Assembly: GCA_027596075.1 (NCBI GenBank)
Contig: JADGJC010000163.1
Coordinates: 25,666-89,665, forward strand
Source: Rhizophlyctis rosea
Lineage: Eukaryota > Chytridiomycota > Chytridiomycetes > Rhizophlyctidales > Rhizophlyctidaceae
Direction: 5' to 3'
DNA length: 64,000 nucleotides
Shown: piece by piece, positions 44,600 through 55,026 of the stretch
Numbering within the stretch: position 1 is the stretch's first letter
How the letters are laid out: each line of letters begins with the position of its first letter
Made by a program: the position numbers and the translations under genes
Notes under the pieces: model-generated
The model's input: only the letters and a program-made list of their open reading frames with translations
Told to the model about the DNA's origin: nothing
Database searches by the model: none

Positions 44600-47160
44600 A
44601 GTGCGGCTGTTGGGTCGGGAGCTGGTGCTGGTGTTAGGGACGATAGTGGTGTGGAAGGGGAGATGGTGTAGGTGGTTTCTTAGAGTGGGTTGACCAGAGC
44701 CTATGTACAGGCAAGAGGGGCGAGCGCGGCGGTTGAATATCCAAAGATAATTAGTGGTGAAAGAATGCGACAGGCTCTGGAGTGAGCGCAAGAACAGTTT
44801 TTGTCCAGATTGGAGTTTGGGGCAAGTCAGATTCCATATTCAGGTGTGCAAAATGGGGATAGTGTCGATCCGGACCGTGCCATCATTCACTCATGTGGTA
44901 TGTCTGTTATGGCCACAACACGCATTCAACAAACATCAGGTCCAATGCACAGCGACTGTTGTTGATTGCAATCAGTCTCATGGGGCGCGTCTTTTCCCAA
45001 AAATCTTGGCTTATCATCATGGGTCATATCTGTTGACATCATAAAATCCGGTCCGCGCCCCCAAAATGAGTAGAGGGAATGCTGGCTTCATCACCACTGG
45101 TTGCTTGGCAGTGGTCAGATTACAATGAGATAGTTCAAGAATTGGATTCCAATCACATATTATTGATTTCCCGACCAGCGATATTGCATTCTATCTTGCC
45201 ATGGCACGTCATCGGACAGGGCAGAGGTGAAGCGAATAGGGGTTGTGCCAGTGAAGGACCCTGTGGTGGGTGGCACCCATTGCCAGCGAAGCCACAAAGG
45301 TCTGAAAATGTCGGACCTTGTAATTCCGTCCAAGTAGGGTAAATGGCATAAGCCACACCATACCCTGGCATGACGCAATCACTACGATCCACGCGACGAT
45401 CGAACCTGCAAGAGACTCGCTGAGGCTAAGTCACTGCCCAGTCCCCACTTCCCCAACGAATCCCCATTCACCAGTTCACCCACAGTATGTAAATCATTCA
45501 ACCTTCACTGACCTCTCATTGCTTCCGACACAGACAGCCGAAGAGAATCGAGGCGACCTCAGCAACCAGCAGCTGATGGACTCCGATGGTCGTGGCTTCA
45601 GACTTCCTGAGGTAAGGAAAAGGCTCCGGCCGCCGTACAGTCGTGGATCGGTTCGATGGGAGCGAGGAGCTGGGGCTTGAGGGGCACCCACAGTTGCAAT
45701 TGTCGCCAGGAACATAGTGGAGGGTGGTGGATCCCATCAACGAAAGCGTGTTGCATGGTATCCGGAGCAAAGTTGGTGTATCGCCGCCCTTCTGGAGGTA
45801 TCCCAAAGCAACACAGGACGTAGGAGATGGGTGAAGCGCCTATAAGCTGTGGTCCTAAGGGCATGCACCGGGCATGCTCGGTATGTATAACTTTGAGTGC
45901 ATGTCGTGCCACATTGCACGCCATGCACATTGTCGTCAAACTTGTGTTTTTGTGTCGTTTTCCACAGAGCTGGTGGGTTGTGGGCACCACTGCGAGCCGG
46001 GGACGAGGGGTTTACTGCACGAGTACAGCAAGTGTCTGGCACTGCTTAGGTATGTTTTCTTTCATTGACAGTATCATGCCATCCATCAAGTTTTCTGACT
46101 TTCTTTTTTTGACAGGAGTGTCCAGTCCAAGGATGTGACGGGTGACATCAAGGATGCGACACCCATGGCTGGTCAAGTGGATGCCTATGGGGCATAAGGT
46201 ATGTTTCTTCAGGCTTTTCCTTCCTCTTTCAAGAAAATTTAGAGTCTAATACTCCTTTCCTTTAGGACTAACACCAGGAAATCAAGACGTCGACCCGGTA
46301 TACCCGGTGCAAGACAACGCGCGTTGAGTGAGTGGAGAATGGACTCGTGCCTTGATTGGTGCTCTTCAATGGGTATCAGCCAGTCAGCCCATTATGTGCT
46401 GGTAAGTAGTGTGAGGTCTGCTTTTTGGGTGTGGGGGTGTGGGCAGCAGCAGTTGGATAGTGGATCATTGTCAGGTATGTGTTCTCTCTCGGTTTGGTCC
46501 ATGATTGATTACTTCTTTGCAGCTGTTTGTGTGTATGTATTATAATTTTCTATGTAATATACATAATATAAAACTGCCTGTAATCACGATGCACCAATGA
46601 TTATGCAGCTTGTTGTTTCGTTTCATTAAGAGCCCTGGGAGAGAGTGGGTCACATGTGGCACCACGGGCACGGTCCCACCTGTCAAAGTTGTCAAGTTGC
46701 CCGCGTGCCTAAAGCGGAAGCAGGTGAGGTTTGCACAAGGTTCACCATATCTGCCAGCGTGTGCGGGCGTGTTTCTCGTCACCCCACCGACACCTCCACA
46801 CTTTGTGGGAACGCCGGCATTTCGACTCGGCGTGTGTAAACAAAAGTAGTGGGTTTGACGGCGAAATGTCGGCACCCGGTTGAGCCGGTCTTGGGCTTGC
46901 AGTCCATATTGCGTTGCGGAGTGTCTATACGGGAACTGTGAAGCGCTTGGTGGACGTCGACAATGCTTGCTGTTACGACTCTGGCGCGCAAGTGACGACC
47001 TACGGGCAAGATGAAGTTCCAGCCAGCTTTGAAGCGTTTATCGACCTTGATGGCGGCGACGACCTATTGTCACGTATGTGATGTATTTGGGTGGGCTTTT
47101 CTTGCGTTTGAATGATGGTTTAGAATGTTGGATGGTTCAGGGAAATGTCGCTACTTCAGC
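44600..47160. other. Mostly unassigned stretch
   Basis: The part next to 44600 is the CA-rich leader (minus strand) of the H2B locus. Between 45530 and 46330 plus-strand pieces look exonic: about 45985-46050 reads CGHHCEPGTRGLLHEYSKCL then ALLR; after an intron 46115-46195 reads SVQSKDVTGDIKDATPMAGQ; then 46268-46325. I do not recognise the protein. At about 46925-47085 a smooth plus-strand reading occurs (AQVTTYGQDEVPASFEAFID). Nothing else was seen apart from a dispersed motif at 46679. Confidence 0.3.
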
Positions 47161-47164
47161 TCTG

Positions 47165-47520
47165 AAAAACCTTGATCTAACCATGACCCGAAGTCGCTTC
47201 GCAGGACGGCATATGGTCGCCGCTGCTTGTCCAAACGGGACAACCGCATTCTCACGGGTTCCTTTGACGATGCTATAGTAGTCTGGTATGCCGGATCTTG
47301 TATTGAACTCGCTCGCAAAGATGTCGAACTTGAGCTAATGATGTGCGCTCGCACGTAGGAATGGAGACAGCCTTGATAGATCAGTAGACGTCGTGCAACG
47401 TCGATGATTAGAGATTGAGTCTGTTGACGTTGCACCGAGTGGAAACCTGGCCGTCTCTACGTCCCTGGATAGCCAGATGCGGATATGGGATCTTGCGCAG
47501 AACGTAGCGGTGAGAAAATG
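47165..47520 (+). pseudogene. SKI8: SKI8/WDR61 relic
   Basis: Two WD40 blades are visible in different frames: DNRILTGSFDDAIVVW at about 47235-47285, preceded by a trace of the Asp-Gly-Ile-Trp-Ser block, and VDVAPSGNLAVSTSLDSQMR then IWDLAQN at about 47423-47505. The second blade is very close to the WDR61/Ski8 blade (Val-Asp-Val-Ser-Pro-Ser-Gly-Asn...Ser-Ser-Leu-Asp). Ski8 is a subunit of the Ski complex that feeds RNA to the exosome. The blades are in the right order; the remaining five are absent. Confidence 0.65.
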
Positions 47521-47527
47521 ATGGTCA

Positions 47528-47990
47528 ATTTCTTGCAGTGTATGAATGGCGCTTATCAAGGACGACATATTCTCATCAGGTCTATCCAATTTCTGGACCG
47601 GCAATGTCTCGTACGCCGAAGCTGTCACAAAATGTATTCGCGATATGTGGGTCAATCCGGAAACACAGATGAACACCGCATTTGAGGTACGCGGACTGGG
47701 TGACAGATAACCCCCGACCTTTACTATCCTGATGGGTCGTTGTGAAGGCTGATGCGGACATTGAATACGGAGGAATCATTGGTACGGTATGCTTAACCCT
47801 TTGGTCATTGGAATTGGTGTTTATCGGGTTGTCACTGTCACAGACATGTTACGCGTCTACCTCGTTCTCGACGGTCTCAGCATGATTGTCGATTCTGGTA
47901 TATGGACAGCCGAAGACGATGCGGGATTCCGGGCCTGGCTGGAGGAATACGCACACTGACTCCAATTGTCACCACGTGGTATTTTTGAAG
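47528..47990 (+). pseudogene. Alginate-lyase-like enzyme relic
   Basis: Plus-strand segments: GNVSYAEAVTKCIRDMWVNP then ETQMNTAFE at about 47600-47685; IEYGGIIGT at about 47760-47790; then in another frame [37 protein letters not shown], a stop, and [14 protein letters not shown]. The Ala-Glu...Pro-x-Thr-x-Met-Asn-Pro block, the aspartate-rich helix before Phe-Arg-Ala-Trp-Leu-Glu-Glu-Tyr and the Ser-Pro-x-Gly-Ile-x-Glu block fit the alginate lyase (alpha/alpha toroid) domain. The active-site Asn-Asn-His region that normally follows is gone. Confidence 0.5.
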
Positions 47991-48151
47991 TCGAAAACCT
48001 TGAACAATGTATGCAGCATTGACTTACGTATCATCATTGGAGGCTTGAGCGGGTCGCATCTCAGCATTTGTCTAACATACCCTTGTAGCAAAACGAAGTT
48101 CCTACCATTCACACCTCCCATTCAAGCCCGCTCGCCACATTTCGATAAACC

Positions 48152-48645
48152 ATGTCCACCCCAGCAAAACGCCGCCTCATGCGCGACTTCAAGCGTCTTC
48201 CAAACCGACCCACCAGCAGGCGTCTCTGTCGCCCCTGGAACTGACGACGTTCTGGCCTGGAACGCCGTCATCTTCGGTCGTGAAGAAACACCTTCAGACG
48301 ACAGCACTTTCAACCTCGTCCTCACGTTTGATGAATCCTACAACAAAGCGGGACTTGTGTTTGGATATCTGGCAGAACCGGTGGTATGTTCCGCCTTTAA
48401 GTGGCTCGTGCTCCAAATACTTCGAAATGCGAAGACGCTTACATCCATTGACCGAACCATTGTCTCTTGTACACAGGTCACCAACATACGACGTAGCAGC
48501 AATACTGACCTCCATCCAATCCCTCCTGCACGACCCCAACCGAAACAGTCCCGCAAACGCCGAAAGCGCGCGGCTGTTTAAGGAGAACCGGAAGGATTAC
48601 AATAAGAGAGTGCGGGAGACGATGGAAGAGTCGCGGTTGAACTGA
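48152..48645 (+). pseudogene. RAD6: RAD6/UBC2 ubiquitin-conjugating enzyme relic
   Basis: From an ATG at 48152 the plus strand reads [15 protein letters not shown], a frame change, [40 protein letters not shown] and VLTFDESYN, closely matching Rad6. Then the segment holding the HPN motif is missing (about 60 bases) and the frame changes to [10 protein letters not shown], which carries the catalytic Cys. An intron (48380-48478) follows, then [40 protein letters not shown] and [12 protein letters not shown] to a TGA at 48643. Loss of the HPN segment and the frame breaks make it non-functional. Rad6 ubiquitinates H2B and PCNA in its active form. Confidence 0.85.
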
Positions 48646-49004
48646 TGAGGGTGTGTGAGATTGAACTGCGTAGAGCTGGAAGTTGTTGTATCCGAAGGGG
48701 ATCCAGTTGTGTCAGCAGGTGTTTATATGCTTGGATGTTTGTGGTGGGGTTTTGGGTATCGGTATGTGTCTATTGTGTGGTGTTGTTGGAGCGGACTAGA
48801 TATTCTCGGATGTGCTGCACGCAATGTTATTGACACTTCTTCTAGGAACGTCATCTTACCCAAACAAATGCTCGAGTACATCCCATCGTAATTGAATGGC
48901 CGCCTGCTGAAACACGAAGAATGGCGGTCCATCAAGATCTTGCAGTCATAAGGTTGGGAACACTATGTGTTGCATATGCCTGATCCCGTAAGTTTCAGAA
49001 TGCT

Positions 49005-49740
49005 CACGTACCCCGCAGACAAGGCAAAAAGGAGGCTATTGAACCAGAAGGCTTGAGAAAGCTTTGCGAAGAGACGTGAGCATTTCATTGCAAGGGGTAC
49101 GTGTGAAATGAGTTTCTTCACAGTTTTTACCTCACTTTCTGACCCGTCCTTAGCAGATTGATCCTCGTCTTGGCATGGAATCTGAAGGCTAACGAAATGG
49201 AGTCCTTCACAAAAGCAGAATGGCTGCATGGGATGAAGAGCATCCAGTATGCACACTTTGATGGTCCGTCCTGACAAATACAGAAACTGACATGCTTCAA
49301 ACGCAGAGCCAATTTAACGAACAAACTCACGCAAAAACCGCCGTCAATACGCGCCGTTGTGAAGATGACGACCAATTCAAGGAGCTGTACGGTTTCGCTT
49401 TTAAGTTCGCAAAAGAAACCGACCAGAAATGTGTTCCAATGGACGTAAGTAGTCTTATATCTTTTTGACGTCAATATTGCAAACGCCATATTCCTGACTG
49501 ATGATTTCCTTAGACCGGTATGTCGATCACATGTATCTCACAGGTAGATGCAGAAACTAACATGATTCGACGCAGCGAAAGGAATGTGAAAGATCGTCTT
49601 GAAACCGGAGCAGTACCCACACATCAGCTTCTTCCTCGAATTCCTGAATGACCAGCAACCAGTCAAAGTCACCAACCGAGATCAATGGAGCACCTTCTTG
49701 GATTTCGTCAAAACGGTAGATCTGGATCTCAATATTTAAC
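49005..49740 (+). pseudogene. DCN1: DCN1 (neddylation E3) relic
   Basis: Plus-strand exons: KKEAIEPEGLRKLCEET; LILVLAWNLKANEMESFTKA then EWLHGMKSIQ; DDQFKELYGFAFKFAKETDQ then KCVPMD; and after an intron a TGA stop, KIVLKPEQYPHISFFLEFLN, DQQPVKVTNRDQWSTFLDFV and KT. These match the PONY domain of Dcn1, which promotes NEDD8 transfer to cullins. The TGA stands where the family has the Trp of Ala-Tyr-Trp-Lys-Leu-Val-Leu. The conserved C-terminal Asp-Glu-Glu-Gly-Ala-Trp-Pro block is missing because the reading ends at LDLNI and a stop. Confidence 0.8.
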
Positions 49741-49796
49741 ATAGTCAGGTTTGTTAGATACGCTAACTGTAAACCCGCAATCTCAAAACTTAACGG

Positions 49797-50710
49797 TTGA
49801 AGTCAACCCTTCAGCGCCTCTACATGTTCCGCCGCGAAAAGAACTATCAAGGAGACCCTTACTGTATGTTCTTCTTCCCTCGTGAGCTCGCCGAGGAGCG
49901 TTACTCCGGCGCCGAGGTCCGCGTTACCCGCGCCCGCACCGAAGTCATTATCCGCGCTACCGGTTCTCGGCGAGAAGGGACGCTGTGTGTTCGCGAGCTC
50001 ACCTCTCCTATTTACGAACGAGGCAAACTTCCACGAGAACCCCGTTGAGCTGTACGCTGAGAAGATCAACGAGCGTGGTCTTTGTGCTGTTGCGTAGGTT
50101 GAATCTCTCCGCTACAAGCTTGTTGATGGTCTTGCCGTTAGAAGGTTCGTTGACTGGTGGGAGTTGATTAAGTTGCTGTTGGGAGATTGGGACCACTTGT
50201 TGATGTGGACAGGCCGATGCGCTGCGACATGGACTAGTGAGTGCTCGTTAGTGCTTGAGATGGAGGATGAACGATGTGCTGGAGACGGGGGGATTTTATG
50301 TGTGTTGATACCGGCGGGAGGATCTACAACAGAATGCAGTCCGCTGAGTTACGGTTTCTCTGCTTGAAGGATGAAGTTAACCCTCCCGATGATTTACAAC
50401 CAGGGCATGCTACGGTGTCGTCCATTTCATCATGGAGTCTGTTGCTAAGGGCTGTGAGGTTGTCATCTCTGGCAAGCTCTGTAATAAAGCCTTGTTGTTC
50501 ACTGACGGGTTCATGGTAGTTGTTTTGAGTGTGATTTTCCCGTCTTCCATGAATGGCTCTTTATTTCGATTGATAGATCCACTCCGGTCAACCCGCCTAG
50601 GACTTCAGTGACACTGCTACTCGCCACGTTCTTCTCTGTCGAGGTGTTTTGGGTATCAAGGTCAACATTATGCTCATCGTACTTTTTGGTCGAGAAACAT
50701 GTGAGTGTCA
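49797..50710 (+). pseudogene. RPS3: Ribosomal protein uS3 relic
   Basis: Plus-strand pieces: FPRELAEERYSGAEVRVTRA then RTEVIIRAT; LGEKGR (the GxxG loop of the KH domain region); [53 protein letters not shown] then SGKL; and HSGQPA, a TAG stop, [20 protein letters not shown] then VNIML. These follow eukaryotic uS3 through most of its length in changing frames. The stretch 50160-50390 is an insertion or intron without match. The N-terminal 30 residues are replaced by unrelated sequence and the acidic C-terminus is missing. Confidence 0.85.
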
Positions 50711-51289
50711 CTATTCTTCGTATGTATCGGTGAAGAGGGGAGGGCGAGTGGTTTTTTTTTTCGTTATCTGTGTTTAGTTTTGGGGGAACGATATATTACC
50801 ACTGATTCGATATATTACCACTGAGATCGTAATTGAGAGCGCCGTGGGAAATCACTTTTCCACCAGCTGGCGTCTTGCCGATTTCGACAGGTGGGGTTAT
50901 GGACATCACCACGGAGTTCACCAAATGGGACATCTCTAAAGTGGTGGGAACAATGAAGTCGACCAGCCATTGCTTAGCCGTTGCTGGCGCAATGAGCTTG
51001 CAGAACATGCCAGACGCTGGACGCAAAACACTTGCATCAGCACAAACCTCACCGGTAAACTCTTTTACCCCAACAGCTGACCCATCACGCAAGCACCTCT
51101 GACATCCTTCAACCATCGTGAAAATGTCCCCAAATACGGCCGGTTCTTCAACGGACAAGCACCCATATCATTTCAATACCTTGAGCCAAACCCCTCGGCC
51201 TCGCGCTACAAGGTTTGCTTTCCCGCATACCGACTTACGCAATGCCTTTCCAATGCTCAGCATTCTAACGCTATGCACGACCACCAGAC
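50711..51289. other. Gap before the velvet relic
   Basis: Contains a 17-base duplication (CGATATATTACCACTGA, near 50788 and 50808) and weakly coding-like plus-strand sequence at about 51145-51240 (GRFFNGQAPISFQYLEPNPS) that may be the decayed 5' part of the velvet gene. Confidence 0.3.
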
Positions 51290-52080
51290 ACTACATTCTC
51301 AAGCTCCGGCAACAACCGATAGACTCTTGCATGCGCGGGTTTGGTGAGAACGTGCACCGCCGACCAGTCAATCCTCCATCTATCATCGTATGTGTCCACG
51401 CGTTCTCATGGTCCATCTGCCTCTCATTGATGCTCATTCCTTGCGTTCCAGCAACTCGAAATCTCAGATACCGTATCTGCCGATGAGAAGTATGTTGTCT
51501 TTCAGAACGCAGTTTTATGACATCAAAACCGAATACTTACCACCCAACCGCATGGCCTCCAACAGCTCCTACCTCTACAGTTCTTACTATTTCATGTACG
51601 CCTCCTTTTTTCTCCCGACAGCGAGGCTTGCACCGAGACGGAAAGACGCGGTCGACGACGGGATCCATCGTTTCATCATTGTACCGTCTCAAGGATTTGG
51701 ACAATAAGGATGGAGCGTTCTTTGTGTTTCCGGACTTGTCTGTGAAGATGGAGACGTTTCGCTTGACGGTATGATACTTCCGCACGGGGAGGAAGTTACA
51801 AGAGATGCTCACCATGTTTCTTCCAGTTTTAAGTGTTCGAGATCATCAATACCGAAATTCACTATTGCAAGTCGATCTGCTGGGAAGTGTTAAACGTCTA
51901 CCCGGCCAAAAGGTTCTCCGGCATGAAGGTGGGAACCTGACTCTTGGTAATGCTCACGTGCGTTCGTCAATACTCAAGCCAACCCCTTTACAGAATCCAT
52001 CTTTCTGTCATGTACATTCGCCCAACAAGGTCTCAAAATCCGAACGCGGAAAGGGTTGCGTATGCGAAAGTATGTAATCC
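51290..52080 (+). pseudogene. Velvet factor relic
   Basis: Plus-strand exons match the fungal velvet domain in order: LRQQPIDSCMRGFGENVHRR then [21 protein letters not shown] after an intron; [10 protein letters not shown]; after a one-base frame change [20 protein letters not shown] then [37 protein letters not shown] then NVYPAKRFSGMK; and after another intron FLSCTFAQQGLKIRTRKG. Velvet proteins are NF-kappaB-fold DNA-binding regulators of development and secondary metabolism restricted to fungi. The frame change and a TAA just after the intron before VFEI break the gene; all other introns look usable. The 3' sequence (52140-52350) is Ser/Lys-rich and may be the tail. Confidence 0.85.
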
Positions 52081-54270
52081 CTCCATCACACACCCGTAAG
52101 CATCCTTCCTTCGCCTTTTCATTGAAATCTTAGTTCTTGTCGCAGACATCGTGGCAAGCGGAGCGCGTCGGACATTGAAACCTGTCCGGTGGTGACCAAA
52201 ACGGCAGGGGAAGAAGAAGGGTGGAAGGCGTGGGAGTGATGAGAGCGATGCTGCGTCGGAGTCTGAGTTGGAAGCGGGTGGGTCGTCGTCGAAGCAGTCG
52301 GCGAAGCGGAGGAAGGAGAGTGATCGGTCTGATGTGGTGGGTTATTGAGCGTTTTTTGCGAGATGAATTGTAATAGCTCATGCCTTTTGCGTATTTACAA
52401 AAGGAGTCACATCGCGATGAACAAGTGGCTGCTCCTAATCAGCCGTTCAATCCATATGACGGACCATACGATCCTTCGCGTGCACCGAACCCGAAGGCGC
52501 CTCCGTCCCACCAGTCGGCTTACAAAAATGCATAGGTGTCTGAGCGGCCTGTTGAGTTTCACATTCATCGTATTGGGTGTGAAGTGAGGGAACATGTTGG
52601 ATTTGGATATGCGATTCTTGATTGTGTTGTGGAGTGGTTGGCGAGGGGCGGAGATTGGGTTTGGGTTTGGTAAGTTGACTTTGAGATTTGGTGGTCATTT
52701 GTTGGGCGTGATTGATCCCTTTGTCTTTGGGGAAGAGTCTGATGGGTTGACTACCTCTCATTTTGATACAGAAACGTTGTTCGAGGATTAGCCGAGCACA
52801 TTGCTGTTTCAACCCACATATGTCTACCATCACCCACTCACTCCTACGCTCCATCACAACCACCACGGACTCCGTAGCAATGCTCACAGCCTCCATGGAC
52901 TCAATGGCAATGACGACTAGCGCAACCTAAGCTTCCGTCTCGTCCTCCTCCTTTTCCTACCTACCATCCACCGTCTCCGCTCTCTCCAAACCAACTGGCT
53001 GCAACCATCATGGCATTACTCAACCGCCAAGCTTCCCGTGTCCATGTCGTTGAGAACGGAGCGCTTCAGTGCGGGGATGTATGGGAATTTCGGGGATGCT
53101 GTTGGTGGGCAGCGAGGGTTTGAGGATGCGAGGGCGAATGGAGCTGTTGGGCATTATGTTAGCCTCCTAGCAAATGACTTTGCTCAAAGTGGGGAGACGG
53201 CAACAAAGTCGACATCCCGTCTCCTTCATACGAGCCGCTGGCTCCCACGTCCCTTGCTTCTGCCGCCGCTTCTGTCTTGCTACCTTCCATCCGGGACCTC
53301 AAAATCGCCTCAGCTGCCGTTGAAGAGCATTCACAACAGCCGTACACGATTGTTGAGATCAACAGCACTGTTTCGGATGCATCGGAACATTTCGTCGTCG
53401 ACGATGGCGAGAAGGAGGACCATGCGTTGTTTGAGAAGGCATCTGAACTGCCCAGCATCAGGGTTCCGGTTGAGATAATTAGTCTAGAAGGGACTGCCAG
53501 CCCGGTCGAGACCAATAGTGACGAATGGAAATAGCTGGTGGAGGAGATGAGGAAAGTCGAACTGGCTTCCGGCACTGCTTTGGAGACAGAAAGGGTGTTG
53601 GCGGAGAGGGAGGAGGCGTCGGGATTGGGCACGCAAGTGCTTGAGGACGCGAAGGAGGGAACGTGTCGTGGTCGGAGACGCAGCTCATAATGACACATAC
53701 GACCCTCCATCCGAACGTACCAACGACATATTCGAAATCTGATACCGCGCGGTGCAACATCACCCCGTCCAAGCCAAACCCGCTCGTCGATTCCCATTTG
53801 CTGACCGGTCGTCCCCATCTTACTTCTCATACCCTAAAGTTCGAATCCCCGCACGACGATCTAAACCGCCTCCACGAATTTTCTCTAGCAACAATAAAAT
53901 AAAGATGTCAAGCCCCCTCCGAACCTACGACACCCGCCTAAAGGCCACAAACTACCTCTTCACCAAGCCCCTCCCACCTCGCCTGAACAATATATCCTAA
54001 TACTCGCAATCTACCTCCCAATCCGAACCTACCCCTAAATACCCGCACCGCCGCTCCGATCTGCACACGCAGTTCGCGCAGAACGTGTTTGAGCTTGTGG
54101 AGCATTCTGCGGTTTTTTGTTGGAAGTTGTGTGGGAGTGATGTGTTGGGAGGATTGTAGGGAGCTGTTTTGTGTGGGAGTAGGTAGGGAATGGAGTTTAA
54201 GTGAATGTTTAGGTTAGTTTGTTCAGGCATAGGGCGTGCGGGGCTGCGAAAGTTTTCGAATGACATTTAG
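52081..54270. other. Unassigned stretch with acidic coiled-coil-like piece
   Basis: At 52200-52350 a basic/Ser-rich plus-strand reading (ESDAASESELEAGGSSSKQS, AKRRKESDRS) may belong to the velvet gene. At 53277-53660 the plus strand reads an acidic helix-rich protein (IASAAVEEHSQQPYTIVEIN, EDHALFEKASELPSIRV, a TAG stop, LVEEMRKVELASGTALETER). It is probably a relic, not recognised. The antisense 223-codon frame at 53159-53830 is its shadow. At 54010-54140 a short plus-strand piece reads RSDLHTQFAQNVFELVEHSA. Confidence 0.3.
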
Positions 54271-54416
54271 CGTAGTGTTAGAATAGTTTCGTTAGTGGGT
54301 TTTGGTACGTCTCAGAGATTATAGGAGTTTCAGAATGTGAGTAGCGTAGTGTTAGAATAGTTTCGTTAGTGGGTTTTGGTACGTCTCAGAGATTATAGGA
54401 GTATCAGAATGTGAGA
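54271..54416. repeat. 74-bp tandem duplication
   Basis: CGTAGTGTTAGAATAGTTTC and the following 54 bases occur at 54271-54344 and again from 54345 to about 54416 with one clear substitution (TTTCAG versus TATCAG). The near identity indicates a recent duplication. Confidence 0.9.
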
Positions 54417-54864
54417 CGGAAGTAAATTGTCCGAATGCCGGATTGTTTGTTTGGATTGTTTGATCTGGGGGTGCTCACTGGCGACCGGACGTAGGTTGGT
54501 CGGGGATCAAACGAGGGTGACGGGATCGAAGACCCTTTGAAGGTGGCGTTGACCACGATGTATCTCCTCCGGTCGTTGATCGATGCTGATTATTGGTGGG
54601 GCTATTTAAAGGTCAAACCTGTCAAACTGTGTGTGCGGGGCGGCGCCATGGCCCTTTATGGGCGCAGTGGATGTAAATTCCAAGCTCTACGCAAACACCC
54701 AAGACAAAAGTAATTACATGAATAATACTGCAAAATATATTGTTTCGTATATACTTGTTCCCTATCCTAAATATTTACAAAAGAGTCCTGAGAGCGACGT
54801 TTTGTTTTTTATAGTGGTTTCACATCCACTCTCGATTCGCATCCAAGTTGAGTTTCTTTTATGA

Positions 54865-55013
54865 AGGTGGTTGAACTCCACCTGATTTGGTTTTGCAGCG
54901 GTTTACTCCACTGGATTTTTTTAACACAGTGGTTGTCTCCTGGTTGTCTCCACTGGCTTTGTTTCAGTCAGCGGTCTGGCTCCGCTGGATTTTCTATAGT
55001 GGTTTACTCCACT
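54865..55013 (-). promoter_or_regulatory. Array of five covarying hairpins 3' of H2B copy 2
   Basis: Five stem-loops follow each other in the minus-strand (H2B) sense: 55013-54998 (AGTGG/CCACT, loop AGTAAA), 54987-54969 (CAGCGG/CCGCTG, loop AGCCAGA), 54955-54927 (CAGTGG/CCACTG, 17-base loop with an internal repeat), 54913-54896 (CAGTGG/CCGCTG, one T-G wobble, loop AGTAAA) and 54883-54865 (AGGTGG/CCACCT, loop AGTTCAA). The stem centre changes from T-A to C-G with both sides altered together. The one unpaired position is a wobble only if the RNA is read from the minus strand. The first hairpin begins 14 bases after the H2B stop. AT-rich spacers separate the hairpins. Confidence 0.7.
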
Positions 55014-55026
55014 TTTTGTCGCCAAT

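Noticed and set aside
20560..50620. Possible reassigned stop codons, because TAG, TGA and TAA occur inside otherwise well-matching proteins
   Set aside because: TAG replaces Lys, Leu-like and Glu-like positions, TGA replaces Arg and Trp, and the intact genes (UVDE, RanGAP, winged-helix genes) use none internally. Indels and deletions accompany them, so decay explains them better.
53845..53860. tRNA T-arm-like GTTCGAATCCC
   Set aside because: The flanking bases do not form the T stem and no anticodon or acceptor stem is found around it. No other tRNA-like arrangement was seen in the window.
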